Assembly (NCBI GenBank): GCA_030267565.1
Contig: BRXU01000087.1
Location: 16,387 to 80,386, forward strand
From: Pleodorina starrii
Taxonomy: Eukaryota; Chlorophyta; Chlorophyceae; Chlamydomonadales; Volvocaceae
Direction of reading: 5' to 3'
DNA length: 64,000 nucleotides
The notes under the pieces were generated by a model. It had not been told where the DNA came from, did no database searches, and worked only from the letters and a program-made list of their open reading frames with translations. The position numbers and the translations under genes were made by a program. Below, one piece after another: positions 1 to 12,774 of this stretch. Every line of letters starts with the position of its first letter. Within the stretch, counting starts at the first letter, position 1.

Positions 1-2467
1 GCAACCGCCGACCAGCTTCGAAACCAACCAACCAGCGAGCGAGCGGGGCACACTCAACCAAACCAAACCAAGAGAGTGGCCCCACCAAAGGAACGAGTCT
101 GCCGTCGGTAGAAGAGCGCTGCTCTCGTCTCGGCCGTGGGCCACGGTTATGCGCTTCCAAGCCTCCAATCGCCTGCAATAATGATACCGTAATGGCCTGT
201 TGTGCGTAGGCCCCCGGGCGAATGCCCCACCGGCCTTAAAAACAACCCCAGCGTATTGCGCGATTAGGTGTGACGAAAATACTGTCCTAACCGTCAGCCT
301 GCACCGACCTCCAAAAAACTTTCAGAAGATCACTGTTCGTTGCAGCTACAGTTGAAGTACCGAAAAAAAACCAATCACCACCTGCGTCGGACAGCAGCGG
401 CCGCTAAGAGAGAGAGCGAGAGCGCGGGCGCGCCCCTGCGTGCGTTTTCGAACTGTACGACACGCCACTAATACTCGTCCAGTGCAATGCTTACGCAGTC
501 AAGAAAACGATCGCGCATTCGGCTTTGAAAGAACCCCAAACCTCGTTCGTTAAGGAGGCCGCGGCGCAAGCTCTCGAGGGGGCATTGTCGCTCTGGCAGG
601 CAGGCAGGCGGGCAGGCGGGTACTGGCAGCCCGGGTACGGGGCGACGGCATGCGCGGGGGTCGACGGCGCTCTGCTACCAAGCCAGGAGTCAGCCCGCGG
701 CAGTCGACACTCACAATTTTAATCACCCAAGGCCCAACTCAACACGGGCGCAACCAACCCTGACAACGGCAGCAGACCGCTCCAATACCCACACAGCACG
801 TCACATCACATCACATCACATCACATCACACCACTTTGAGAAAAGCAAGAAGAACCCATATTACGAAAACAAGCTGATCACTTCAATGCCCTCCTCGTTT
901 CGTCTTTAAACTCTTTATTAAACCCACTCCTCGTTACTCCTCGTCGCCGAGGGAACGACGCGCACGCGGGAGCCGCACCGGGAGACGGTGCCCCGCCAGA
1001 GGGACGGCGCCAAAGGGTTGGGCCGCAGAGCCGCAGTGCCGCCAAAGGGTGAGGCAGGCAGGCAGGCTGGCAGGCACGCAGGCAGCTCGGTCGGTGGTTC
1101 AGCAGAGTGCCGCGCGCGCGACGCAGGCTGGGCGGACCGGCGCGACCCGCCGCCAGCCCGGGCAACGCCAGGTCCTGATCGCGCACTGCACGCACATTCG
1201 CATTCGCAAGGATCACCACAGCAAAGAAAAACGCCGAAGACTCCCCCGGCCCAACCCCCAGTTCAGATCTGAAGAAACTCCAAGCCCCCCTCCCCCTCTC
1301 CCCCCAACGCTGCAGATCCCTCCCTCGTTTTCAAAACCAGGTTTGCAGCCGCATCGAGTTCCCCGCCTGGGGGGCATTCATGGCGGTTTCGGAGCGGTAT
1401 GCCGGCCGGGGGTTGCCGACCATTCCAAGCCGCACGCTGTGAGTCGGTACCGGGGGGGGATCCTCCTGACAAACGCATGCGCATCCTCACTGCCCGAGGC
1501 CGCACGGCCCCCCACGGAGCCGGCATGCACCCAGCGCCTTTTTCAGCCACTGAGCGACACACGAGTGCGGCACAGCCTGCTGGCTGAGGGTGGCTTGCTA
1601 CGCTCCACTACCCCCCACCCCCCGCAATGCTGCACCCCTGACACCGCGACAATGGCACAGCAACCTGCCGTGCCTATTTCGGTTTCGGTGGGGACCCTTC
1701 CTTGCTCCCTTCCTTGCTCCCTTCATTGCTCCCTTCCTTGCCCCCCTTCATTCCGCCGCCACAGTTCGCCGCTCTCACAGCCGCTTGCGCTCCGCTCGCC
1801 ATCCCCTCCCGGCCCCCGCCCCCTCGGTCTCCTCCCTAACAACCCAGTCCTGCAGCCCCCACGTAGCCCATTTCGCTGCGCTGGCGGGGGCGGTGCTGAA
1901 TCGCTGGTCCGGCACGGCGGGAGCCCGATCCGGTACCCGGCACCCACTGCCCCACCCTCGAATCCACTTACCCACACACCCTCTCACCCACTCGCCCCAT
2001 CCGAGTCACACCTCCCCCCCTTTCGAGTTCATGTCAGGCCCCTCCCGGGCCCCCCTCCCCCTGGGTTCCCACCGTCCGTCCTAACTGGAACGAGGGCATT
2101 GTTCCGGCGCCTGCTGCAGCGCATGCAGAGCCACGAGAGACCACGAGGTCCTTCGGGGCGCTTTGGCGGCCAACGGCGGGCCCCGCGCTGCGCTGCGCTG
2201 CGCTGCGACGCTGCAGCGTCCCCTCAACGCCCGCCCCACCTTACCCCGCTCCCCCTCCCCGCCCGCACACCCGCGCCTCGCCACTCTCGCTCTCGGGCGA
2301 GCCCTTAGCAAGCGTAAAGCGGAGCGTCCTTCCGCGCGGTGGAGCGAGCAGGCAGCAGACAGTCCGGCACCCGCCCCCCCCTTCCTTTGCGGGGGGGGGG
2401 GGGGGAAGAAAATACCGCAGCGGGGGGGGGAGGGGGCGGTGGGGGCGGTTTCCTCGCGTCTCAACCC
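1..2467. other. No gene recognised; low-complexity flank and probable 3' region of the 2468-5644 gene
   Basis: I see no convincing exon on either strand. The open frames here are Pro/Ser/His- or Arg-rich translations of GC-rich simple sequence, overlap each other on both strands and lack splice-bounded structure. The part next to 2468 must include the 3' UTR of the minus-strand gene that stops there, but I found no TTACA (reverse of the TGTAA poly(A) signal), so its 3' end is unresolved. Simple repeats present: six TCACA units at 801-830, a 12-bp repeat (four copies) near 1695-1742, and a run of 15 G at 2391-2405 followed by more G-rich sequence. Confidence 0.5.
801..830. repeat. (TCACA)6 microsatellite
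   Basis: Six consecutive TCACA units in non-coding sequence. Confidence 0.9.
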
Positions 2468-3517
2468 TCAACCGTCGGACGCCCCGGGCTCGTCTTCCCC
2501 ATACGGCCCGCTGCCGCTCCCCCGGTGCCGATCCGTTCGCGCAGCGCGGCTCCTCGCCCGCTGCAGCGACCGCATGCGGGCCTCAAACGAGTCGAGCTCC
2601 TGCGTGTGCACACGTGCGTGTGTGGTTTTTTTGGAGGGAAGGCGGCGGGGGGAAGGTGTGGGGGGCGGGTGGGGGTGGTAAATAGACATGACGCAGGTGC
2701 GGGAGGGTTCAGACTTGAGAGTGGAATGCGGCAATGGGCGGGGGGATGGAGGAGGCGGGCAGCCTGGTGTTGTAGGCACACGTACTAAAGCAGGAATCCC
2801 GGGTATTCCCAGATGGACCTTCCCCGCGTAAGTGGTGGTGTGTGCGTGTGTGTGACGGGCTGTGCCACCCAAGCAGACACCAAAAGTCCCTGCGCCGCGT
2901 GTTGAATTGACTCAACCCCGCCAGCCCGTTTCTTTTCCGTTCCCCTTCTCCCTTTCGCTGTCAATTCCGCACCCACCTGCAACTCGCCCGTCACCACCGT
3001 CTGCGTCCGCTCCTCATCTACCCGCGCCTTCGCCGCCGCCAACGCCGCCACGCGCGCCGCCGGCGCCTCATTCGCCTCCGCCGCCATTCGCTCGGTCACA
3101 TTGACGTACGATTTCTTCGGCAGCGGAATGTAGGTCCGGCGCGAGAAGCCGGCAGAGAGCAGCGCGCCGCTGCTGATGGCGCCGACGCCGCCGCGCTCGT
3201 ACAGCCCGCCGCTGTGCGACGCAACGCCCGCCGTGGCGGGACGCCACCGATCGACGGCGCCGTACATCGCCGACGCGCCCGACGCGCTCAGCGCGCTGCG
3301 AACCTGCTCCGACGTGTAAAACCTCTCCGCCGGATCGCGCTCGTGGTACGACATATGGCCACCGGCGCTGGCGGCGCGGCCCGGAGGGCCGCCGCCGCCG
3401 CTGGCGGCGGCGGCGGCGGCTGCCGCCGCCGCCGCGGCGGCGCCTTCGGCGCCGCCGAAGGCGCCGCTGGCGCGGGCGCCTCTGGCACCACCGCCGCCAC
3501 CGCCGCCGCCGCCACCG

Positions 3518-3548
<31 letters not shown>

Positions 3549-5644
3549 TGCTACCGCCGTCGCCGCCACTGGCGCTGGCGCCGACGCTGGCGGCGGCACC
3601 GATGCCGTGCGCCTCCTCCGCCGCCGCCACGGCGCCCAGGTCAGCGTAGGCGCTGCGCGGCCGGATGCCGCTGCGCGCGTATCTCGCCGCCTGCTCCAGC
3701 CGCTGCCGCCGGAAGGTCTCCCGCTGCTGCTCCGCCCACATATTGTGTCGCGCCTGCTCCGCCTGCCGCTCCGCCGCCTTGCTGGCCTCATGCTGAGTCT
3801 GGACATAGTCCATGATGGCCATGTGGCGGGCCACCTCCCTGGGATTGTTCTCGAAGAAACTGCGGATCGGAGAAATGGCGGGCGGGCGGAGAAACGGCGG
3901 GCGGCGGAGAAACGCCGGGCAAGGGCGGGGGCGAGGTCAAGGATCAACAGGAAGGAGGACACGAGCCGTGGCGGTTGGCACTTGGCAGTTGGCGTGGGGT
4001 GGATACGTGTACGGCCCACGTGGAAGGCGCGCGAGGCGGCATTCCGCAGCTTTCGCAACCCCCTCCGGACCCGGGGTGCCACAGCCGCACCTCAGTGGGG
4101 AGCATCCGCGTGATGCAGCTGCCCGACCCAAATCCCAAATGCTGGCCGCCCCGAAACCGAATGCAGCCAAACGCGGCAACAGACACCAGGCTACGCAGCA
4201 GCCTGTTCCGGTCCGGTTCGGCCGCCCCACTGTACGGCACTGTACAGCACTGCGCTGCATGCCACTCGCCGTACATCCCGAGTGGGTGGGTGGGTGCGTG
4301 GGCCGTAGGCAGTCCCTCCATGCTGGTGGTTTGTCTGCCAGCCTGTCTCGCCGCCCACTCACTCCCCACTCACTCGCATGCGGCGGTCGGCTCTCCTGGG
4401 CACCCCGAGCCCCACCTTCAAGCCACCCCATCAATGCCCCTCCCTCCCCCTGTCTCCCTCCTTCCGCCTCTCTCCCTCTGCACTCCCTCCCACGGCCCCA
4501 CCCTCGACCCCACCTGATGGCCGCCCACTTGCTCGCCTTGGGCACATCCTGCGGCCGCACCGTCCGACTGGATGCCACAAAGTTGTGCGTGTGCTGCACA
4601 CCCCCCATCTCCCAGGCCCGCGTGGCGCCGATGGACACGGGATCGCTGGAGATGAGGGAAAAGCCGCTGAGGCTGGTGCTGCCGCCGCTGGCGCTGAAGC
4701 CGGCGCTGGCCCTTCCGCCGATGCCGGCGCCGCCGCCGGCGGTGCTGGCCTCGTCGACCGCGCTGCCTGCGCTGCCGCTGGCGACCAGCCGGCGGCGCGC
4801 CGTGACGCTGAGGCCCGCGGGCTGGGAGGCGGCCTGGGGAAGGCGGTGGAGGCCGACGCGCGAGTGGCCGGTGCACCTTTGGGGTTTGTGTGTGGGGAGG
4901 GAGGGAGGGAGGGAGGGAGGGAGGGAGGGCGGGAGGGAGGGCGGGAGGGAGGGAGGGAGGGAGGGAGGGAGGGAGGGAGGGAGGGAGGGAGGGAGGGAGG
5001 GAGGGAGGGAGGGAGGGAGGGAGGGAGGGAGGGAGGGAGGGAGGGAGGGGGGCCGAGGGGCAGGTGGGTGAGGGGGTGTTTGTTGGGAGGTTGGGATGGG
5101 GTAGGGTATGGAGTGCCCTAGCAGGCAAGCTGAGGTTGAGGTGGGGATTTGATTTGGGTCAAGAGGTTGCGCGGGCGGGAGGCGGGGAGGGAGAGGGGCA
5201 GGGGCTGGGCGCGTGTGCCTGAGAGGAGTGCAGGGCGCGCAAGGGCTTCTCGAGCTTGGGGGCGTGCCTGGCATGCAGCGCAGGCGCAAGTGGGGAGTTG
5301 TCGGGAAAGACTGCAGCAATAAGAAGGGCAGGTGTGCGGTGCAGTACGGGTAGGAGCATCGGAAAGGCGCCGAGCAGGCGGGTGACGGCTGGCAGACGCC
5401 GGCGGCAGAGGGGGAGGAGGAGGAAGTAGGGGGAGGAGGTGCAGGAAGGGGCGAGGGACGCGGGGCCTGTTGAAGGGTTTTGTTGAGGGGGCCCCCGGGT
5501 TTCGACTTACAGGAAGTGCCCGACACCGCCGCGGCCGAAGGCGTGACTCGGGAAGAGTGTCGCGGGGTCCTTTGTGTGTTTGATAGACAGTAGGTCCGAC
5601 TGCAGCGGCCCTATCGACTGCAGGACGCTGGGTGTCTGGTCCAT
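2468..5644 (-). CDS. Unidentified 503-aa protein with RPx[S/T]A motifs and polyglycine tract (4 exons)
   Basis: I do not recognise the family. Proposed exons on the minus strand are 5644-5511, 4876-4514, 3859-2977 and 2599-2468. Donors read GTAAGT, GTGGGG and GTGGGT, acceptors end in AG, and all junction phases match (2/1, 2/1, 0/0), giving 504 codons including TGA. The start is the ATG at 5644, opening MDQTPSVLQS. Exon 3 begins with a charged, probably helical stretch (SFFENNPREVARHMAIMDY, then many E/Q/R/A residues), followed by long Gly and Ala runs, then a conserved-looking part with SRRTYIPLPKKSYVNV. Two motifs, RPRSA and RPATA, match the RPx[S/T]A pattern repeated ten times in the divergent neighbour at 6475-12403. 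That shared motif and common promoter region suggest related roles, possibly structural or cytoskeletal, but this is inference. The low-complexity core makes internal boundaries less certain than the phases suggest. Confidence 0.7.
4894..5050. repeat. (GGGA)n tract inside intron 1 of the 2468-5644 gene
   Basis: About 39 GGGA/GGGC units on the + strand. On the coding (minus) strand it reads as CCCT repeats ending just before the exon 2 acceptor at 4877, so it doubles as the polypyrimidine tract. Confidence 0.9.
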
Positions 5645-6474
5645 TGCTCTCAAGGCGCCCGGCAGCCCCAGCTCACAAAGCCAAAACCTGAACAGGGGCT
5701 GACACAGAAGCTTCGTAAGAGACAGCCTTCAGCATGCGCAGATAAGGCTTTTGTTACGCCGCGGCCCACGCAATAGCTGTCATTGCGTGTGCAGCCCTAA
5801 CTTGCTGTCCATCACTGCTCACAACACATCAGGCGCAATTAATGTCACATACCTTTAATGAGGTGAAATAAACACGCGATTGCCCACGCAACGTTGGCCG
5901 CCCCCTCGCTTCAACACAGGCGAGCCAACTAAACGCTTAAAGCAATCATCGACCAACCCTAGCTTATGGTCTTTGGCTGCCACAAAGATACTGTATATAT
6001 TGAGCTAAACTAGGTCCCCGTCTGCGTACAAAATGGAGTGGGTCTCTGGCGGAGGGTCGATAAAACGATCTTGGCAGCATCCAAGACAGTTTGCCAGTTA
6101 GTGTCTCGATGCGTGTGATTTGCGGGTTTGGCTTGCTGATTGCGACTCGGTCCGATGACTCGAAGCGATATACGACACTCGTCGGTTTCCCACCGTGTCC
6201 GTGGCCCATCTCCGCCTTGCGGGTTAGGCTGGCACTATCACACACCACAAGTTGGCTCTTCATTACCACTGACTGGGTGTTCAATGTTATGTAGGAGTCC
6301 GTTGTCTAGCCAGGGAGTGCCACACAAGGCCGCGCCCCTCGTGGCGGTAGTTCGTTTATGAAACATGCACAGCTATTGATTCCCTTGGGTTGATGCTCGT
6401 GTTTTACGGCTTCGACTCCGATACCTCGCCTGTCCAAGCACGCGTGACGCCGGCCGCGTAGACAAGTGGGGAGT
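5645..6474. promoter_or_regulatory. Shared intergenic region between two divergent RPx[S/T]A genes
   Basis: About 830 bp separate the two divergent start codons (5644 minus, 6475 plus). It is visibly richer in A and T than its surroundings and has no credible exon. A TATATA string lies near 5994, too far from either ATG to call a TATA box with confidence. By position this should hold both promoters. Confidence 0.5.
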
Positions 6475-9400
6475 ATGGGTTCACCATTAATGGAGGACTT
6501 TTCAGATGCGGCTGCTTTCGTTCAAGAGGTAAGGTTTTTTGAGGGAGGTTACAGGACATCGGCATCGGCCTTCGACTGCGTCAGCGTAGCTGGCTGGTTT
6601 ACGCTGACAAATTAAAGTCTGTCATGTGCGATGTGCAAGAATAGACCACAGCCTTGGGGGTGGCTGTGACAGTGTTAGGAGGCCCTTGCCATTAAACTTG
6701 GGACACCTGGGGACGTTTTACTTCAGGCTCAGCCGGCTGCATGTAACACTATAAGGCGTGCAGGAGACCGTGCCATACCATCTGGTCGACTGTCACCTTC
6801 ACCACCGCACGGACCTTCCGCTGAAAGCCGATGTTCTACCCACGCAGGACACGTCTTACGTTGAGCAATATGCCAGCGAGGACGAGTTGGAGCGGAAAAT
6901 TGCAGAGGAGCACGCCAAGTACAAGGAGGCACTAGCGAGGCGTCAGGAAGAGGCACGCGGGGGGGCGGACCTGTGGGGTGCCCGGGAAAGCGGCACTGTC
7001 GTAAGAGGCGCGGTAATCATGCTACGCCTGGCCGCACTTTACGGGAACTTCTCACTGTCCCGGTGCCCATCACCAACCTATATGACGGCGGGACCGCCCT
7101 CCTGGTGCCCGGGGGCAGGGCAGTGGCCGGCCGGCGGCGTTCTGAAGTACGGAAACGCAGCCCTCTGCGCGCCGCCGCCTCCGCCCATGACCGCCCCCAT
7201 GTACCACGTCGGTGCCTTTCTCCCGCACCCTGACCCCTGTCACCTGCCTGGCCGCCCACCACCTCCCCTCCCTGGTAACCCTCTCCGCAACCCTTTTCAC
7301 CCCTTTTCTAGTGGATGGACTGCAGCAGTCATGACCGCCACACCCGTGGCTTGGCCCCCGCAACACCGTAAACCCCCGTCTTGCTTCCCTCCGCTCATCC
7401 CGTCTTGTTCGGCCCTGCGTCTCACTCTCGCTCTGCCCGCGCGGTGTGGCACGAACCGCGACGTGTGCAGGTCCGAGCCAGCCGGCCCTGGTCGGCGCCG
7501 CCCGTCGATTCGCCGCGCCCGGAGCAGCAGAAGGAGCGCGAGAAGGAGCGCCAGGCGCGCGCCTCCAATCACGATGGTGGGTTTGTGGGTCGGTGACAGG
7601 CCGGTGGGTCGGCCGGTGGGTGGTGCATAGCGCTGCATTGCGGATGTGCGGTGCACCTCGGCAGCAAGAGGGGTCTCCGGAACCGCCTTGGAGCCGAAGC
7701 CCTTGGCCGTCGTCGTTACCCTTCTCCCCATCCCCCCGATTGGCGCACTCGCACTACCCTTTTCATTTTTCCCTTTACCCCTTTTCCCACGCTCGAGCTG
7801 CTGCCGTCTCTCATCGCCTCGCCCCCGCGCAGTGGATCTGGAGGCACCCCGTGCCGAGTACGAGCCGCCCGCACGGCCATACCTGCTGCAGACGCAGGCG
7901 TCCGGCAACACCTTGTCGTACCTTTCCCGCCCGCAGTCGGCCGAGCACCGTACAGGTGGGTCCCAGTCCCAGCCTCAGCCTCAGGCTGAGCTGAACCGAA
8001 CCGAACCGAACCACAACAGAATACACTGCACCGAACCGACCGAGCCGAACCGCACTGCACTGCACCGTACTTCCGGGTGTTTTGGCGGCCAGTTGCGCGG
8101 TGCCCGGACTGACTTCCGTCACTCTCACCCGTCCTCGGTTGCACAGCTGCGAAGTCGCTTCCCGCCCGGCCCGTCATTCGTGCCAGGCCATGCGCCCGCC
8201 CGCTTTGCCCCTTTCGGTCCCTCCGAACAACTTTGCAATAGACTGCAAGGCCAGGGTTCCGGAATCCAGCAATACTCCAGCAATCCATTAAACGCTCGAT
8301 CCTTTGCGCGCGTTCCCTTGCCCTCGCCGTCCTCGGTTGTCGCCCCCGCAGCCGCAGCGGCCCGGGCGCTGAATGGCCACTCCTCCTCCCGTGTGTCGCT
8401 GTCCGGGATCGAAGAGGAGACGGGGGAGGGTACGGCGTGCGATTCGCGCCAGGTTTCGGAGGCGGGCCGGCTGACCAGCACGTTTGGGGAGGGCATATCC
8501 AACTCGGGCGGCCCGGCGGACGCCGTCCCCGGCCGCGACCAGTACGGCACGGTAGCGGACGCTGATGCCGCCGTCGACTTCGATGCCGACGGCGGCGGTT
8601 CGCCGTCGCCCAACGGACTCCCTCCAACAGCCGAAGAGGAGGAGGGCGGCGAGGAGGAGGAGGAGGAGGAAGGCGCGGGCGGAGACGGCGAGGATGGTGA
8701 GGCTGGGAAGCAGGAAGGAGGAGGCGAGGAGCAGGAGGACGTGGGCGTGGGCGGCCCGGGGACGGAGGACACCGACCCGCGGGTCGTGGAACCAAGCGCG
8801 GAGGAAGTCGCAGAGGACGAGCAGGAGGAGGGCGGCGGCCTAGGCGGCGCTGGAGGCAGCGGAGAGGCGGATGAGGACGGCAGCGAGGGGGGGCTGCGGC
8901 GGCGGGCCGCCGGCGCCGCCGCGGAGGCGAGCGGTGACGGGGCCGGCGGAGGCGACGGCGAGCCGGTCGACGACGGCGTGCTGTTGGCCTCAGGAGAGGG
9001 GGAGCTGGGGTCTTCGTTCGGTATGGAGGAACAGTATTACGGCCGCGACCCGGAGCGCTCCAGGGAGCACCTAGCGGGAGGATTGTCGCGCGACGGAGCC
9101 GACAGCAACGGCCCGGAGCATGCCGGCGAGGCGCGCTGGGACGACGAGGAGGAGCAGGGGCAGCGGCGGGACGGGGAGGACGACGGCGCCCGGTCGGCCT
9201 CGCACGGCGCGCCGTCGGTGGCGGCGGCGTCGACGCCGCGCAGCATGGCAATGCGCGGTTTCGTGGAACCGCTGCGGTACGACACGTCGTACGGTGCCGG
9301 CGGAGCCGGTCGGCGCTCGCCGCTGCCGGCGGCGGCGGCGCGGGATCAGCCGGAGGAGGCCGAGCGCGACGGCGACGGCGACGATGGTGACGGCGAGCGG

Positions 9401-12400
9401 GATCCGAAGGACAGGGACGAGCAGGACGAGCAGCAGGAGGACGATTACGGCGAGGACACTTTTGAGGACGACGAGGGGCCGGAGGAAGGGGGGCGCGAGG
9501 AGGGGGATCTCGAGGCGGGGGTGGAGGAGGAGCGGCGGATGTCGGAGCGCCACCCGTCCGCGTCGGGGGAAGGATCCCTGTTGCGCGCGTCGCCCTCGGC
9601 CTCTAAGGCGCTTCTTTCGTCGTCGCTGCGATCCCGAGCCTCGGCATCGCCGGTGCCGGCGCCGCCGTCGAAGGAGGCCTCGAGGACGCTGTCCGCAGCG
9701 GCGGCGGCGGCGGCGCTGCTTCCGCACGCGTCATTGGGTTCGGTTCGTTCGACAGGCGCCGGCGCGGATGACGACGATGAAGACGGCCCGGCGGCGCCGT
9801 CAACCACCGCTGTCTCGCCCCTGCCGCCCATCCACAAAACAACCTCTGGCAGCGTCGATGGCAGCGGCGGCGGCGCCGCCGCCGCCGTCGCCGCAACCGC
9901 CGTCCCCTTCAGCGCGGAGTCGTCATTCGCTGCGCGCTCGGCGGCACTTGCGGCGAGCCACAGCCAGCGCAGCCTCAGCAGCAGCGGCGCGGGCGCGATG
10001 CCCATACCGGCGGCGGCGGCACCGCCGCCGCCGCCGCCGTCGACGGCGGCGCTGGCAGCGCTGCAGCCGTCGCAGCAGTTTGCGCTACAGCTGCTGAAGC
10101 ACGATATAGAGGTCCTGCCGCAGCATCACCGCGCCGCCGCGGAGGCGGCGGCGGCGCGGCGCAGGTCGGCGACGGCGCGCCCGGCCGGTGCCGGCTTGGC
10201 CGCCTTCGGCTACCTGGGCTACCACATGGCCAGTGAGGAGCTGACGGCGCCGTCGGGCCCGGCGTTTCGGAGCGGCTCGCCGGGCCGCAGCGGCTCGCCA
10301 GGCCGCGGCGACGGCGCCACTGCCGCCCTGCCCGGTAGCGGCTCGCTCAACGCCGTGCGTTCCGTTGAGGCGGCGGCGGCGGCCCGCGCCGGCGGCCGTC
10401 CCACTTCGGCCCCTCACATGCGCCCGACGCTGAGCGAGGAGGCCGTCGCCGCCGCCGCCGCCGCGTTGGGCGCCGGCGTCGACGGCGACGACTTTGACGA
10501 CGACACGCCTGCGCAGGGCGGGACGGCGGCGGCGACGAATTCGGGTTTTGTGGGGACGGCGCGGGAGCTGCGGGCGGGCCGGCTCCTGCCGCCGGTGGCG
10601 CCGCTGACGGCGCCGCGCAACGGCGGGGCCGCCGCCGCCGCCGCCTTACCGGAAGAGCACTCTGTGTCGGTCATGGGTGAGAGCGAGCTGAACGCCGCCG
10701 TCTCCTCGAACCGCATCAAGTTTGACGTCTGGCTAGACGCGCTGAGCAGCGGCGGAATCTCGGTGGCGGTGCCGCAGCCTGGCGGCGCCGCCGCTGCGGG
10801 CGCGGATGGCGCCGCCGGCCACAGACCGTCGCGGCCCATGACGGCGCCCGCGAGCGGCCGCCGCCGGCCCGCCTCCGCCCGCCCCGGCGGCCCCGGCGGC
10901 GGCGGCGCCTCCGGAGCCTTCGTGGCCCAGCCTGCGGCGGTCAGCATCCCCCACCCGCTCGCTCGTCCCATGTCGGCCCAGCCGCACCACCTGCGCCCCG
11001 CCTCCGCCACACTGGGCGGCCGCAGCAGCATCGTCCCTGCCGGCTCCGGCGCCGCCGGCCTCAGCGGCCTGTTTGACCTGGGCAGCATCGAGCCGACGGT
11101 GTCGATGACGGTGCAGCCGCCCGACGCCGCGCCGGCGGCCGGCGGCACCGCCGCCGTCGAGGTCGGCGGCGTCACCGTCAGTGTGTACGTCGCCGACACG
11201 CTTAAACGTATCGTGGAGGCGAACCGCTGGCTGCAGCAACTGGGCGTGCCGACGAAACGATACCGGCTGAAGGACCGGTATTCCAACATGACAGTCCAAT
11301 TGGTGGAGGAGCTGCCGCCGCTGCAGTCGGAGCGAGCCGGCGGCGGCGGCGGCGGCGGCGGCGGTGACGGCGGCGGCGCCGTCGCGGTCGTCAAGGAGCT
11401 GACGCTCAAGCAGTTCCTGGCGGGTCATACGAAGCTGAAGCAGCAGGTGAAGAAGATGCGCCAGGCAGCGGCGGCGGCGGCGGCAGCGGCGGCGGCACAG
11501 CAGCAGCAGCAGCAGTCCGGGATGGTTTCGGGGCTGCCGTCGGGGATGTTGCCGTCGGCGGGGCTGAGCTCCGTCGTCGGCGTCGGCGTGCTGGACTTCG
11601 CCGGCGGCAGCGTCGGCGGCGGCCGCCGCGTCTCCAACGGCAGGCCGTTCTCCGCGACGTTTGGCGTCGGCGGCGGCGGCGGCGGCGGCGGGATGATGGG
11701 GCCGACCGGCAGCCGGGCTCGGCCGGCATCGGCCATGCCGTACAGCGGCGCCAGGGCGATGGCGAGCAGCGCCGGCGGCGCTGACCCGTCAATATACGGC
11801 GGCGCTGGGCTCGTTGGGCCAGCCGCCAGTGGCGGCGGCGGTGGCGGCGGCGGCGGCTTCGCGTCGCAAACGGGCTATACGTCGGGGCGACCCGCGCGCC
11901 CGAGCAGCGCCAACCCGGCGTACGGCAGGACCCCAACCTTGAGCAATATGGGATCCTCCCCGCCGGGCGGCCAGGGCACTCCCTTCATCCACGCGGCCTG
12001 CGCGGCGCACGCAGTAGCCGCTACCAAATCGCCGCCGGGCGGCGGCGGCGCCGCCGCCGCGCCCCGCAACGCATGGGGCAGCGGCGCCGCCGGGGGCGGT
12101 GCCGCCAGCGGCTTCCACGCGTCATATCAAGGCTACCCCTCCGCCGGCGCCCGCGGCAGCAACGGCGGCGGCGGTCTGCCGTACTACCGGTCCATTTCCT
12201 TGACGGCACGACAGACCCACGGGTCGGTGGGTCCCGACGGTCACTTGGAGGACGACAACGATTCGGAGCGAGCCATGGTCGTTGAGCCGGACGAGCGCGG
12301 CGACGTCTCACGTGCTGTACGGCAGCAGCTGGGCAGCGCCGCCGATTACTGTCAGTCGCGCCGACAGGAGATTGCGAGACTGCGCACGCTGCCGCTGGCG

Positions 12401-12403
12401 TGA
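6475..12403 (+). CDS. Unidentified ~1523-aa acidic, low-complexity protein with ten RPx[S/T]A motifs (5 exons)
   Basis: I do not recognise the family. Proposed exons are 6475-6528, 6764-7000, 7471-7576, 7833-7955 and 8352-12403, with donors GTAAGG, GTAAGA, GTGGGT, GTGGGT and acceptors ending in CAG. All phases match, giving 1524 codons including TGA. Start MGSPLMEDFSDAAAFVQE. Exon 2 encodes a charged helix-like stretch with EDELERKIAEEHAKYKEAL. Residues ~260-480 are dominated by Glu/Asp/Gly. The rest is Ala/Gly/Ser-rich and holds RPWSA, RPQSA, RPTSA, RPMTA, RPASA (three times), RPMSA, RPFSA and RPSSA. A more ordered block lies at about residues 1110-1210 (VEVGGVTVSVYVADTLKRI, then LKQFLAGHTKLKQQVKKMR). 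The C-terminus is charged. Repeated short RPxSA motifs together with the partner gene suggest multivalent binding, perhaps to a polymer such as microtubules; that is inference. Weakest joints are the small exons 3 and 4. Confidence 0.72.
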
Positions 12404-12719
12404 GGTGGGCGGGGGGTATGTTGACGGATGTACGGCACGACGTGACGCGGAAGCCGTGCGCTGCCCTGGGGCAGACTGGAAATGGCCGTGTAGTGCCGAC
12501 CAAGACTTAGTCCCCCGCTGTTGTAGTGTTTGCACTGTGTGTGTGCGTGTGGCTGCTGCTCGGTGGGCTGTTGCGGGTGGGGCAGGCGGAACGGCGTAAG
12601 GGCGGAGGCGTGGTGGTGGTGGTGGTGGTGGTGGTGATGCAATGTCGAGCCCGGACGGATTTCCGCTTTGCGTGCATCGCACGTGGGTATGTGGGGCCAT
12701 TTGGATATCGGTTGAACGA

Positions 12720-12724
12720 TGTAA
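12720..12724 (+). terminator. Candidate TGTAA poly(A) signal
   Basis: TGTAA is the usual poly(A) signal in Chlamydomonas-type algae. This copy lies 317 nt after the stop codon at 12403. Copies at 14755 and 14796 are alternatives. Confidence 0.4.
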
Positions 12725-12753
12725 GGGGTATGGATGTTTGGGAAGAGCCGTTT

Positions 12754-12774
12754 GGGTTTTAGGGTTTTAGGGTT
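12754..12774 (+). repeat. Interstitial Chlamydomonas-type telomere repeat (TTTTAGGG)2
   Basis: GGG followed by two perfect TTTTAGGG units and TT. Single further units occur at 32581 (+) and 30380-30390 (as CCCTAAAACCC). TTTTAGGG is the known Chlamydomonas telomere unit, which supports the lineage assignment. Confidence 0.8.

Noticed and set aside
1049..2308. 419-codon plus-strand open frame
   Set aside because: Composition is Pro/Ser/Arg/His from GC-rich simple sequence, with no domain, no splice-supported partner exons and overlapping frames on the other strand.
7716..12118. Arg/Pro-rich minus-strand frames opposite the 1523-aa gene
   Set aside because: They are antisense shadows of GC-rich codons; the plus strand has splice-consistent exons and a protein-like composition.
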